Source: an uncultured Parabacteroides sp. (GTDB lineage: Bacteria; Bacteroidota; Bacteroidia; Bacteroidales; Tannerellaceae). Taken from it: a stretch of DNA of 64,000 bases. Shown here in pieces: positions 35,893 through 43,968 of the stretch; position 1 is the stretch's first letter; each line of letters starts with the position of its first letter. The translations under genes and the position numbers were made by a program. The DNA is taken from positions 1 through 64,000 of the forward strand of contig NZ_CABUOD010000024.1 of assembly GCF_902493135.1 (NCBI RefSeq), written 5' to 3'. The notes below the pieces were generated by a model. It was not told the DNA's origin, did not search any database, and saw only the letters and a program-made list of their open reading frames with translations.

Positions 35893-36645
35893 TTAATCTC
35901 CCATCTCTTTCTTGATCCAGTCGTAGCCTTTTTCTTCGAGTTCGAGGGCCAGTTCGGGACCGGCGGTCTTGACGATGCGGCCCTTGTAGAGGACATGGAC
36001 TACGTCAGGCTTGATATAATCCAGCAGGCGCTGGTAGTGCGTGATGACGATAGCCGCATTCTCAGGCGTACGGAGTTGGTTGACACCGTTCGCCACGATC
36101 CGGAGGGCGTCGATATCCAGGCCGCTGTCCGTTTCGTCGAGGATCGCCAGCTTCGGTTCGAGCATGGCCATCTGGAAGATTTCGTTCCGCTTCTTCTCAC
36201 CGCCCGAAAAACCTTCGTTCACGCTGCGGCTCGCCAGTTTATTGTCCAGTTCGACAATCGCACGCTTCTCACGCATCAGTTTCAGGAAGTCGGTAGCCGA
36301 AACAGGTTCCAGCCCTTTATATTTACGATGTTCGTTCAAGGCGGCACGCATGAAGTTCACCATGCTGACACCCGGAATCTCCACCGGATACTGAAAGCTC
36401 AGGAAAATCCCTTCGCGGCTTCGGTCTTCCGGTTCAAGATCCAGCAGGTTCTTGCCGTTGAAGATCACCTCCCCTTCCGTCACCTCGAATGCCGGATTAC
36501 CGACCAATACACTGCTCAAGGTACTTTTCCCGGAACCGTTCGGTCCCATGATGGCGTGTACCTCACCCGCCTTGACAGAAAGGTTGATCCCTTTCAATAT
36601 CTCTTTGCCATTGACATTGGCATGCAAGTTCTTTATCTCTAACAT
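35893..36645 (-). CDS. sufC: SufC, Fe-S assembly ABC-type ATPase
   Basis: The 250-residue product has Walker A GPNGSGKST (from residue 34), a Q-loop (FLSFQYPVEIPG), the signature EGFSGGEKKR and Walker B LAILDETDSGLD. It powers conformational change of the SufBC2D scaffold in the cytosol. The gene follows sufB after a 173-bp spacer that holds a structured palindrome cluster, and precedes the GxxExxY cassette and sufD. Confidence 0.97.
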   Translation of the reverse strand: MLEIKNLHANVNGKEILKGINLSVKAGEVHAIMGPNGSGKSTLSSVLVGNPAFEVTEGEVIFNGKNLLDLEPEDRSREGIFLSFQYPVEIPGVSMVNFMRAALNEHRKYKGLEPVSATDFLKLMREKRAIVELDNKLASRSVNEGFSGGEKKRNEIFQMAMLEPKLAILDETDSGLDIDALRIVANGVNQLRTPENAAIVITHYQRLLDYIKPDVVHVLYKGRIVKTAGPELALELEEKGYDWIKKEMGD

Positions 36646-36699
36646 ATCTATACTGATTACTTGTTAAACGCTTCCTTTCTCTTCATGCCCCTTCCGGGC

Positions 36700-36810
36700 T
36701 GTATCGAGGATGCCGCATAGCTGTGCGGCATCTTACTGCATAGCTATGCGGCACTTCACCGCATACGTTTGCGGTATCACACCGCATAGCTTCGCGGCAA
36801 CCTCGATACA
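36700..36810. repeat. Palindrome cluster enclosed by TGTATCGAGG/CCTCGATACA in the sufB-sufC spacer
   Basis: A perfect 10-bp inverted repeat (36700-36709 and 36801-36810) encloses four palindromes related to CCGCATAGCTATGCGG. They lie at 36711-36730, 36737-36752 (core GCATAGCTATGC perfect), 36758-36775 and 36782-36797, with starts 21-26 bp apart. As RNA it would form a closed multi-branched structure. It lies inside the suf operon, where it could tune sufC and sufD expression, or it may be a mobile repeat. Confidence 0.85.
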
Positions 36811-36818
36811 ACGGTGCA

Positions 36819-38264
36819 TCACCCCACGCTCCCCTCCAGGGAGATGGTCAGCAGCTTCTGTGCTTCTACGGCAAACTCCATCGGGAGCTTGTTCATCACC
36901 TCGCGGGCATATCCGTTTACGATCAGGCCGACAGCTTCTTCGACCGAGATACCGCGCTGCCGGCAATAGAACAACTGCTCCTCGCTGATCTTGCTTGTCG
37001 TCGCCTCGTGTTCCACTACCGCCGTTTCGTTCTGGATATCGGCATAGGGGAAGGTATGGGCGCCGCAAGTCGAACTGAGCAGCAGGCTGTCGCACTGGCT
37101 ATGGTTGCGGGCGCCTTCGGCACGGGGAGAGACTTTCACCAAGCCGCGATAGCTGTTCTGGCTATGTCCGGCGGAGATGCCTTTCGAAACGATCGTGCTG
37201 CGGGTGTTCCGCCCGAGGTGGATCATCTTCGTGCCGGTATCGGCCTGCTGGTAGTTGTTGGTGACAGCCACCGAGTAGAACTCGCCTACCGAATTATCGC
37301 CGGCCAAGATGCAGCTCGGATATTTCCAAGTGATGGCGGAACCGGTCTCTACCTGTGTCCAGGAAATCTTGCTTCCTTCGCCCTTGCACAGTCCGCGCTT
37401 GGTCACGAAGTTATAGATTCCCCCTTTTCCTTCCTTATCGCCCGGATACCAGTTCTGGACGGTAGAATATTTCACTTCGGCACGTTCATGCGCCACGATT
37501 TCGACAATGGCGGCGTGAAGCTGGTTCTCGTCGCGCATCGGTGCGGTACAACCTTCGAGGTAACTGACGTAGGCTTCATCGTCCGCCACGATCAGGGTAC
37601 GTTCGAATTGTCCGGTGTTGGCGGCATTGATACGGAAATAGGTGGATAGCTCCATCGGGCAACGCACGCCTTTCGGGATATAGACAAACGAACCGTCCGA
37701 GAATACCGCCGAGTTCAAAGCAGCAAAGAAGTTATCACGATAGCTGACCACGCTTCCCAGATATTTCTGGACCAGATCGGGATGATGCTGGACGGCTTCG
37801 CTGAAAGAGCAGAAGATAATGCCTTTCTCGGCAAGCGTTTCCTTGAATGTCGTCTTTACGGAGACACTGTCCATCACGGCATCGACCGCCATCCCGCTGA
37901 GCTGAGCACGCTCGTGCAGGGGGATACCCAGTTTGTCGAACGTCTTCATCAGTTCCGGATCGACCTCGTCCAGGCTCTTCGGGCCTTCCTTCTTCTTCGG
38001 GGCAGCATAGTAGATGATATCCTGATAGTCGATCGGCGGGATCATGAGGTGAGGCCAGGTGGGCATCTCCAGTGTCTGCCAGTGGCGGAAAGCTTTCAAG
38101 CGGAACTCAAGCAGCCATTCCGGTTCATTTTTCTTGGCAGAAATAATACGGACGGTCTCTTCATCCAATCCGCGATGAATCACCTCCGTATCTATATCGG
38201 TAACGAATCCGTATTTGTAATCACCGGTCGTTACCTCATTTAGTATGTCGTTCGAATCTTCCAT
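36819..38264 (-). CDS. sufB: SufB, Fe-S cluster assembly scaffold subunit
   Basis: The 481-residue product matches SufB over its length: SVVSYRDNFFAALNSAVFSD, the beta-helix core, and the C-terminal block NHSQCDSLLLSSTCGAHTFP and EEQLFYCRQRGIS. It is the scaffold on which clusters are built with SufC and SufD. It starts 36 bp after cvpA in the same direction with no clear promoter of its own between, so it may be read from the rimP-nusA-infB transcript. A fuller housekeeping suf set (sufS, sufE) is not in this window. Confidence 0.97.
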   Translation of the reverse strand: MEDSNDILNEVTTGDYKYGFVTDIDTEVIHRGLDEETVRIISAKKNEPEWLLEFRLKAFRHWQTLEMPTWPHLMIPPIDYQDIIYYAAPKKKEGPKSLDEVDPELMKTFDKLGIPLHERAQLSGMAVDAVMDSVSVKTTFKETLAEKGIIFCSFSEAVQHHPDLVQKYLGSVVSYRDNFFAALNSAVFSDGSFVYIPKGVRCPMELSTYFRINAANTGQFERTLIVADDEAYVSYLEGCTAPMRDENQLHAAIVEIVAHERAEVKYSTVQNWYPGDKEGKGGIYNFVTKRGLCKGEGSKISWTQVETGSAITWKYPSCILAGDNSVGEFYSVAVTNNYQQADTGTKMIHLGRNTRSTIVSKGISAGHSQNSYRGLVKVSPRAEGARNHSQCDSLLLSSTCGAHTFPYADIQNETAVVEHEATTSKISEEQLFYCRQRGISVEEAVGLIVNGYAREVMNKLPMEFAVEAQKLLTISLEGSVG

Positions 38265-38299
38265 TATACATTATATATATATTGTTCAATTTATGAAAC

Positions 38300-38791
38300 C
38301 TATTCCTCCTTAAAAAACAAATTACGGAAGTAAATAGTTGGGATTATTTCTTTGACTGGATTGTAAAAACGGGATTCGACCTTTGCCTCGCGTGGGATCA
38401 GGACCGATCCGCGGTCTATCATCTCCATGCCGTTCAGCAGGAGACTGACAAACGCCATCATAAAGCAAAGCCCCAAGACACCGCCTGCCAGATGGTTCAG
38501 GACGCTCAGCGGCGTCGCCCCCACGACACGGGTCAGAATCTCACCCGCCAACAATATGACACCCACGATCAGCAGAAACCCCGCCACGTAGCTGAGCACC
38601 GTCACCCCTTGTTCGGGGAACCAGCCCAATGCCAATATATATCCACGTAGCCAGAGTGCCGCCTTCGTACAAAAAAAGATCCCGACCAAAAGGGCTATAA
38701 GCGAAACAACCTGTTTGATGACTCCATCAAACAGGCCTTTCACAAATCCTATTCCTGCCAGACATAGCAATGTAATGTCCAACCAGTTCAT
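38300..38791 (-). CDS. cvpA: CvpA-family membrane protein
   Basis: The 163-residue product has four hydrophobic segments (for example ITLLCLAGIGFVKGLFDGVI, then GVTVLSYVAGFLLIVGVILL) with the glycines of the colicin V production protein family. The family is an inner-membrane protein of uncertain biochemical role. It begins 2 bp after the infB stop, so it is cotranscribed with infB, and is followed by sufB. Confidence 0.88.
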   Translation of the reverse strand: MNWLDITLLCLAGIGFVKGLFDGVIKQVVSLIALLVGIFFCTKAALWLRGYILALGWFPEQGVTVLSYVAGFLLIVGVILLAGEILTRVVGATPLSVLNHLAGGVLGLCFMMAFVSLLLNGMEMIDRGSVLIPREAKVESRFYNPVKEIIPTIYFRNLFFKEE

Positions 38792-38793
38792 GT

Positions 38794-41784
38794 TTACAAT
38801 GTCTTCTTGATTTCCGTTTCTTCGTATGCCTCGATGATATCGCCAACCTGGATATCATTGTAGTTCACAATGTTCAAACCACAATCCAAACCGGCAACCA
38901 CTTCCTTCACATCGTCCTTGAAACGTTTCAAAGATTCCAATTCACCGGAGTGAACCACGATGCCGTCACGGATCACGCGCACCTTGTTCGAACGCTTGAT
39001 CTTGCCTTCACGTACCATACATCCGGCAATCGTACCCACTTTCGTGATCTTGAATACCTGCTGCACTTCCACGTTGGCCGTGATCTCTTCCTTGATTTCC
39101 GGCGAAAGCATACCTTCCATTGCGCTCTTCACTTCTTCGATCGCATCGTAGATGATCGAGTACAGACGGATTTCGACTCCTTCTTTCTCTGCCAGACGAC
39201 GCGCGGGCAATGCCGGACGCACCTGGAACCCGATGATGATCGCATCGGAAGCGGCAGCCAGTACGACATCCGATTCGGAGATCTGGCCGACAGCCTTGTG
39301 GATCACGTTCACCTGGATTTCCTCTGTAGACAGACGAATCAGGGAGTCTGACAACGCTTCAACGGAACCGTCCACGTCACCCTTCACGATCACGTTCAGT
39401 TCCTGGAAGTTGCCGACTGCGATACGGCGGCCTATATCATCCAGCGTAAGCATCTTCTGCGTACGCAGACCCAACTCACGCTGCAACTGTTCGCGACGGT
39501 TGGCGATTTCGCGGGCTTCCTGGTCTGTTTCCAGTACGTTGAACGTATCGCCGGCTTGCGGAGCCCCGTTCAGACCGAGGATCAGAGCCGGTTCGGAAGG
39601 ACCGGCCTGTTCGATACGCTGGTTACGTTCGTTGAACATCGCTTTTACACGACCGAAATGGGTTCCGGCCAGTACGATGTCACCGACTTTCAGCGTCCCG
39701 TTTTCAACCAGCACGGTAGAAACATATCCACGTCCTTTGTCGAGTGAAGACTCGATGATGGAACCAACGGCACGTCTCTTCGGATTCGCCTTCAAGTCGA
39801 GCAAGTCGGCTTCCAGCAATACTTTTTCCAGCAGGTCTTCTACCCCGATACCCTTCTTGGCTGAAATTTCCTGGCTCTGGTACTTCCCCCCCCAGTCTTC
39901 AACCAGGTAATTCATGTTAGCCAGCTCCTCCTTGATCTTGTCAGGATTGGCATGCGGTTTGTCGATCTTATTGATGGCAAATACGATAGGTACGCCGGCA
40001 GCCGAAGCATGGTTGATCGCTTCGACGGTCTGCGGCATGACATTATCGTCGGCAGCCACAATGATAATCGCGATATCCGTCACCTTGGCGCCACGGGCAC
40101 GCATGGCGGTAAAGGCCTCGTGACCCGGCGTATCCAGGAACGTGATACGGCGTCCGCTCTGCAACTTCACGTTGTAAGCACCGATGTGCTGCGTGATACC
40201 TCCGGCTTCACCGGCAATTACGTTTGCATTACGGATGTTATCCAGCAAAGAAGTCTTACCGTGGTCAACGTGTCCCATCACCGTAACGATAGGCGGACGG
40301 GCAACCCAATCTTCTTCGTTGTCATTTTCTTCATCGGCCTTGATGGCTTCCACCACTTCGGCACTTACATATTCGGTCTGGAAACCGAATTCTTCGGCTA
40401 CGATATTAATTGTTTCCGCATCCAGGCGCTGGTTGATGGAAACCATGATGCCGATACTCATGCAAGTACCGATAACCTGCGTCACAGGAACATCCATCAT
40501 GTTGGCGAGGTCGTTGGCTGTCACGAATTCCGTCAACTTCAATACCTTGCTTTCCATTTCTTCCTGTTCCATCAGTTCGTGTTCACGCTTCTGGAAAGCA
40601 TCGCGTTTGTCACGACGGTACTTGGCGCCTTTATTATTCTTATTGCCCTTGTTGGTCAGGCGGGCCAGGGTTTCCTTTACCTGCTTCTGTACATCTTCTT
40701 CGCTGATCTCCGCCTTCACCGGCTTGCGCAGGCGCGGCTTACGATCGTCGTTCGGACGTGACGGACGTGCATTGGTTCCCGGCGTATTATTTACGTCTAC
40801 GCGATCTTTTTTGATACGATTACGCTTTTTCTTTGCGTCTGCACCGCCTTCTCCCGGTTTGACGGGAGCGCCGGGCCTTGACGTCGCATCTTTCGGTCCC
40901 TTGTTGAAAGGCCCGTTACCCGACTGTTGTCCCGGCTTGTTACCGGCAAACTTCTCACGCTTGTCTTCACGCTCTTTCTTGCGTTCCTCCTTCGTCTTTT
41001 TCTTCGGACGGGTAGACTGATTCAACGCGTTCAGGTCAATCTTCCCGGTCACCTTGATTTTCGACTCGAACTTCGGAGTATTCAACCGGAATAATTCCTC
41101 TTCAGAACCGTTGCCGGCAGATGCCGCCGGTTCCTCGGATTTCGCGGTCGTTGACTCTACATTTGCAGCTTCCGGCTCCTGTACAGGCTCCGGTTTGATC
41201 ACTTCTGCTGGTTCCTTTTCCACAACTATAACTTTTTCTTCTTTTATCTCCTCAGGCTGCTGTTTCACTTCCGGGATTTTCACCTCAGGCATTTTCGCCT
41301 CTGGTGCCTCTACTTCGGGAGCTTTTACTTCAGGGGCTTTCACCTCCTGAACCGGAGCTTCAGCAGTTTTTGCAGCAGAGGTCGCCTCCACAGGCTTCTC
41401 CGCTTTCTTTTCCACAGGAGCGGAAACAGGCTGTTGCTGTGCCTCCTGCGCTTTTTTATGCGGTCTGTCCAGATCGATCCGGCCCTTCGTCACGATTTTA
41501 GGCTTGAATTCTTCCGGTATTACAGTCTTTATTTCCGAACCCTTTTCTTCTTTCACAGAAGAAGCCTCCCTGTGAGGACGTTCGGGCACAACCCGCTCAC
41601 GCTCACGTCCGCCGTTCGGTAAATCTTTTCCAAACTCTTTTACGAGCAAAGCATACTGTTCATCACCGATTCGCGTGTTGGGATTGTTGTCCTCAACCTC
41701 GAACCCTTTCTTGCGTAGAAACTCAACCACCGTGTTGATTCCTACATTTAATTTCCTTTGTACTTGTATTAATTTTATGGGCAT
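38794..41784 (-). CDS. infB: Translation initiation factor IF-2
   Basis: The 996-residue product has an IF2 N-terminal domain (KLIQVQRKLNVGINTVVEFL) and a long charged linker (about 60-400) with a PEVKAPEVEAPE-type repeat near residues 146-170. A second N-terminal module follows, then the GTPase domain with G1 GHVDHGKTS (about 503), DTPGHEAF and NKIDKP, and domains II-IV. It delivers initiator tRNA to the ribosome. It lies between nusA and cvpA. Confidence 0.98.
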   Translation of the reverse strand: MPIKLIQVQRKLNVGINTVVEFLRKKGFEVEDNNPNTRIGDEQYALLVKEFGKDLPNGGRERERVVPERPHREASSVKEEKGSEIKTVIPEEFKPKIVTKGRIDLDRPHKKAQEAQQQPVSAPVEKKAEKPVEATSAAKTAEAPVQEVKAPEVKAPEVEAPEAKMPEVKIPEVKQQPEEIKEEKVIVVEKEPAEVIKPEPVQEPEAANVESTTAKSEEPAASAGNGSEEELFRLNTPKFESKIKVTGKIDLNALNQSTRPKKKTKEERKKEREDKREKFAGNKPGQQSGNGPFNKGPKDATSRPGAPVKPGEGGADAKKKRNRIKKDRVDVNNTPGTNARPSRPNDDRKPRLRKPVKAEISEEDVQKQVKETLARLTNKGNKNNKGAKYRRDKRDAFQKREHELMEQEEMESKVLKLTEFVTANDLANMMDVPVTQVIGTCMSIGIMVSINQRLDAETINIVAEEFGFQTEYVSAEVVEAIKADEENDNEEDWVARPPIVTVMGHVDHGKTSLLDNIRNANVIAGEAGGITQHIGAYNVKLQSGRRITFLDTPGHEAFTAMRARGAKVTDIAIIIVAADDNVMPQTVEAINHASAAGVPIVFAINKIDKPHANPDKIKEELANMNYLVEDWGGKYQSQEISAKKGIGVEDLLEKVLLEADLLDLKANPKRRAVGSIIESSLDKGRGYVSTVLVENGTLKVGDIVLAGTHFGRVKAMFNERNQRIEQAGPSEPALILGLNGAPQAGDTFNVLETDQEAREIANRREQLQRELGLRTQKMLTLDDIGRRIAVGNFQELNVIVKGDVDGSVEALSDSLIRLSTEEIQVNVIHKAVGQISESDVVLAAASDAIIIGFQVRPALPARRLAEKEGVEIRLYSIIYDAIEEVKSAMEGMLSPEIKEEITANVEVQQVFKITKVGTIAGCMVREGKIKRSNKVRVIRDGIVVHSGELESLKRFKDDVKEVVAGLDCGLNIVNYNDIQVGDIIEAYEETEIKKTL

Positions 41785-41804
41785 ATCAAACTTTGTCGTA
41801 ATAC

Positions 41805-43103
41805 TTATTCCTGTTCCTGGGTTTCATCCTGTTCTTGGATTTCCTCCTGTTCCTCTTCAAATTCGGCAGATAAGATAGCAAGTACCTCGTCAACAGTCTG
41901 TTCTTCGAGGTCGGCACGTTCTATTATCTCTTCGCGGCTCATAGCCAATACGCTCTTCGCCGTGTAGCACCCGATATTCTTCAGTGCTTCGATTACCCAG
42001 CTGTCAATTTCATCCGAGAATTCATCCAAATAGATGTCCTCTTCATCTGCACCTTCCACATCACGGAAGACATCGATGGCATATTCGGTCAGCATACAGG
42101 CAAGTTTGATGTTCAGACCGCCTTTACCGATAGCCAATGAAACTTCTTCAGGACGAAGATAAACCTCTGCCTTACGTTCTTCTTCGTTCACTCGTATAGA
42201 GGAAATTTTTGCCGGGCTTAATGCACGCTGGATAAACAGCGATACATTGGATGTATAATTAATAACATCGATATTCTCATTTCTCAGCTCGCGAACGATA
42301 CCGTGAATACGGGAACCTTTCATTCCGACGCAGGCGCCGACCGGATCGATACGGTCATCGTACGACTCTACGGCCACTTTTGCCCTCTCTCCCGGAATAC
42401 GTGCAATCGCCTTGATGGTAATCAGGCCATCGTTGATTTCCGGTACTTCAAGTTCGAACAAACGCTGCAGGAATAATTTGTCTATACGGGAAAGAATGAT
42501 CTTCGGATTGTTGTTGTAGTTATCCACCCGCTGTACGATAGCACGTACGGTTTCACCTTTGCGGTAAAAATCTGTCGGGATCTGTTCTGTTTTCGGGAGC
42601 AGCAACTCATTACCCTCGTCGTCCAACAACAAGATCTCTTTCTTCCATACCTGGTAAACATCGGCTGCGATGATGTTGCCGATTTTATCCTTATATTTAG
42701 CAAACAAGCTGTCTTTTTGCAATTCAAGTATCTTTGAAGCCAGCGTCTGGCGCAGGTTCAGGATGGCGCGACGTCCGAAATCGGCAAAATGCACTTCGTC
42801 GGTCACCTCTTCGCCTACTTCACAGTCGGCATCGATCTTACGGGCCTCGGTCAATGTCAGCTGAAGATTCTCGTCTTCCAGTTCGTCATCGGCGACAACC
42901 GTACGGTTTCTCCAGATTTCGAAGTCCCCTTTTTCCGGGTTGATAATTACGTCGTAATTTTCATCCGTACCGAACATTTTAGCGATCACGTTGCGGAATG
43001 AGTCTTCCAACACGCTGATCATCGTATCTTTATCTATATTTTTCAACTCCTTGAACTCAGCAAGTGTGTCAATCATACTGATTGTTTCCTCTTTCTTGGC
43101 CAT
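41805..43103 (-). CDS. nusA: Transcription termination/antitermination factor NusA
   Basis: The 432-residue product has the NusA N-terminal RNA-polymerase-binding domain, S1 domain (about 135-200), two KH domains (GACVGMKGSRIHGIVRELRN; LAIGKGGLNIKLACMLTEYA) and a strongly acidic tail (EEEQEEIQEQDETQEQE). It lacks the long tandem acidic repeats of E. coli NusA. It modulates pausing, termination and antitermination. It starts 7 bp after rimP and leads into infB, the classic nusA operon. Confidence 0.97.
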   Translation of the reverse strand: MAKKEETISMIDTLAEFKELKNIDKDTMISVLEDSFRNVIAKMFGTDENYDVIINPEKGDFEIWRNRTVVADDELEDENLQLTLTEARKIDADCEVGEEVTDEVHFADFGRRAILNLRQTLASKILELQKDSLFAKYKDKIGNIIAADVYQVWKKEILLLDDEGNELLLPKTEQIPTDFYRKGETVRAIVQRVDNYNNNPKIILSRIDKLFLQRLFELEVPEINDGLITIKAIARIPGERAKVAVESYDDRIDPVGACVGMKGSRIHGIVRELRNENIDVINYTSNVSLFIQRALSPAKISSIRVNEEERKAEVYLRPEEVSLAIGKGGLNIKLACMLTEYAIDVFRDVEGADEEDIYLDEFSDEIDSWVIEALKNIGCYTAKSVLAMSREEIIERADLEEQTVDEVLAILSAEFEEEQEEIQEQDETQEQE

Positions 43104-43110
43104 AATCTTT

Positions 43111-43578
43111 TTACTTGAATCTTATTAGGTATTTTGTATATTTTATTTCATCGAATGTATATGACTGGTCTTCCTGGACAGTCACTTTACGCTTGGCTCC
43201 TTCGGGCTTCACTTGTTTTTCAACAGTGACTACCACCCCGTTTTCGTCGGCCGACTTCAATACGCCGGTCAGCTTCGTGCCGTTTTTAAGCAGCATTTCC
43301 ACTTCATTGCCTATATTTTTCACATACTGGCGAAGCACTTTAAACGGAGATGTTATCCCTGCGGAACCGACTTCCAGCTCGAAGTCTTCCACATCCCGGT
43401 CCAGGTGACCTTCCACATAGCGGCTCAACTCCGCGCAGTCGTCGATACAAACACCCTCATCATTATCTATTTCTATGATAATCAGGTTACCTGGTTTAAT
43501 TACTACATCTACTAAATAATTGCCGGAAGAAGCTAATTTCTCTTCTACCAACTGACTTATCACGTCCTTTTCAATCAT
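43111..43578 (-). CDS. rimP: Ribosome maturation factor RimP
   Basis: The 155-residue product matches RimP: an N-terminal alpha-beta domain with DNDEGVCIDDCAELSRYVEG and a C-terminal SH3-like domain (NGTKLTGVLKSADENGVVVT). It assists 30S subunit maturation. The ATG at 43578 is preferred; another in-frame ATG lies two codons upstream. It is the first gene of the rimP-nusA-infB operon, read from the promoter at 43645-43675. Confidence 0.95.
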   Translation of the reverse strand: MIEKDVISQLVEEKLASSGNYLVDVVIKPGNLIIIEIDNDEGVCIDDCAELSRYVEGHLDRDVEDFELEVGSAGITSPFKVLRQYVKNIGNEVEMLLKNGTKLTGVLKSADENGVVVTVEKQVKPEGAKRKVTVQEDQSYTFDEIKYTKYLIRFK

Positions 43579-43644
43579 ATACATACAGTTAAGAACAAAA
43601 GAAGGGGACTGCCCGCCCCCTCCTCATCTTCGCTTAATCGCCTG

Positions 43645-43675
43645 CAAATATACAAATAATCAGTGAGTTTTCAAA
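43645..43675 (-). promoter_or_regulatory. Promoter of the rimP-nusA-infB operon
   Basis: Read on the minus strand, TTTG (43675-43672) and TATATTTG (43652-43645) are 19 bp apart. The leader of about 60 bases contains a short GC-rich hairpin (43605-43620 region). The promoter diverges from that of the thiamine operon. Confidence 0.75.
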
Positions 43676-43759
43676 TAAATATATATTTTTTCTGCATGTT
43701 ATGGGATTTATCGCGTACATATTGCACATATGTCTCAAAAGCAAGCGTATGTCAGAACA

Positions 43760-43791
43760 TTTGGTCATTACCCGTTTTTTTCGTTCCTTTG
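43760..43791 (+). promoter_or_regulatory. Promoter of the thiamine operon
   Basis: TTTG at 43760-43763 and TTCCTTTG at 43784-43791 are 20 bp apart, one base off the TAnnTTTG consensus. Transcription would begin just before the riboswitch. Confidence 0.65.
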
Positions 43792-43802
43792 CCCCCGAAT
43801 AT

Positions 43803-43894
43803 AAGGGGTGCTTGCCGAAATGACGCCCGGAAACAGGAAGGCAGGCTGAGATTATACCCATTGAACCTGCACGGGTAATGCCGACGAAGGGAGA
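43803..43894 (+). ncRNA. TPP riboswitch (THI element)
   Basis: The conserved TPP-riboswitch blocks occur in order: AAGGGGTGC near the start, GGCTGAGATTATACCC in the pyrimidine-sensing arm, GAACCTGCACGGGTAATGCC, then CGAAGGGAG at the end. It lies about 75 bases upstream of the TonB-dependent receptor gene and directly after a promoter. Thiamine diphosphate binding should repress the downstream uptake and phosphorylation genes; whether it acts on termination or translation is not clear from the short expression platform. Confidence 0.95.
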
Positions 43895-43968
43895 AAAGTG
43901 TATCTTCAGTAAAAACAGCCCACCTCTGCTATTCCTTTTAAAATTCAGGTTATCAAAAAGAAAAAAGG

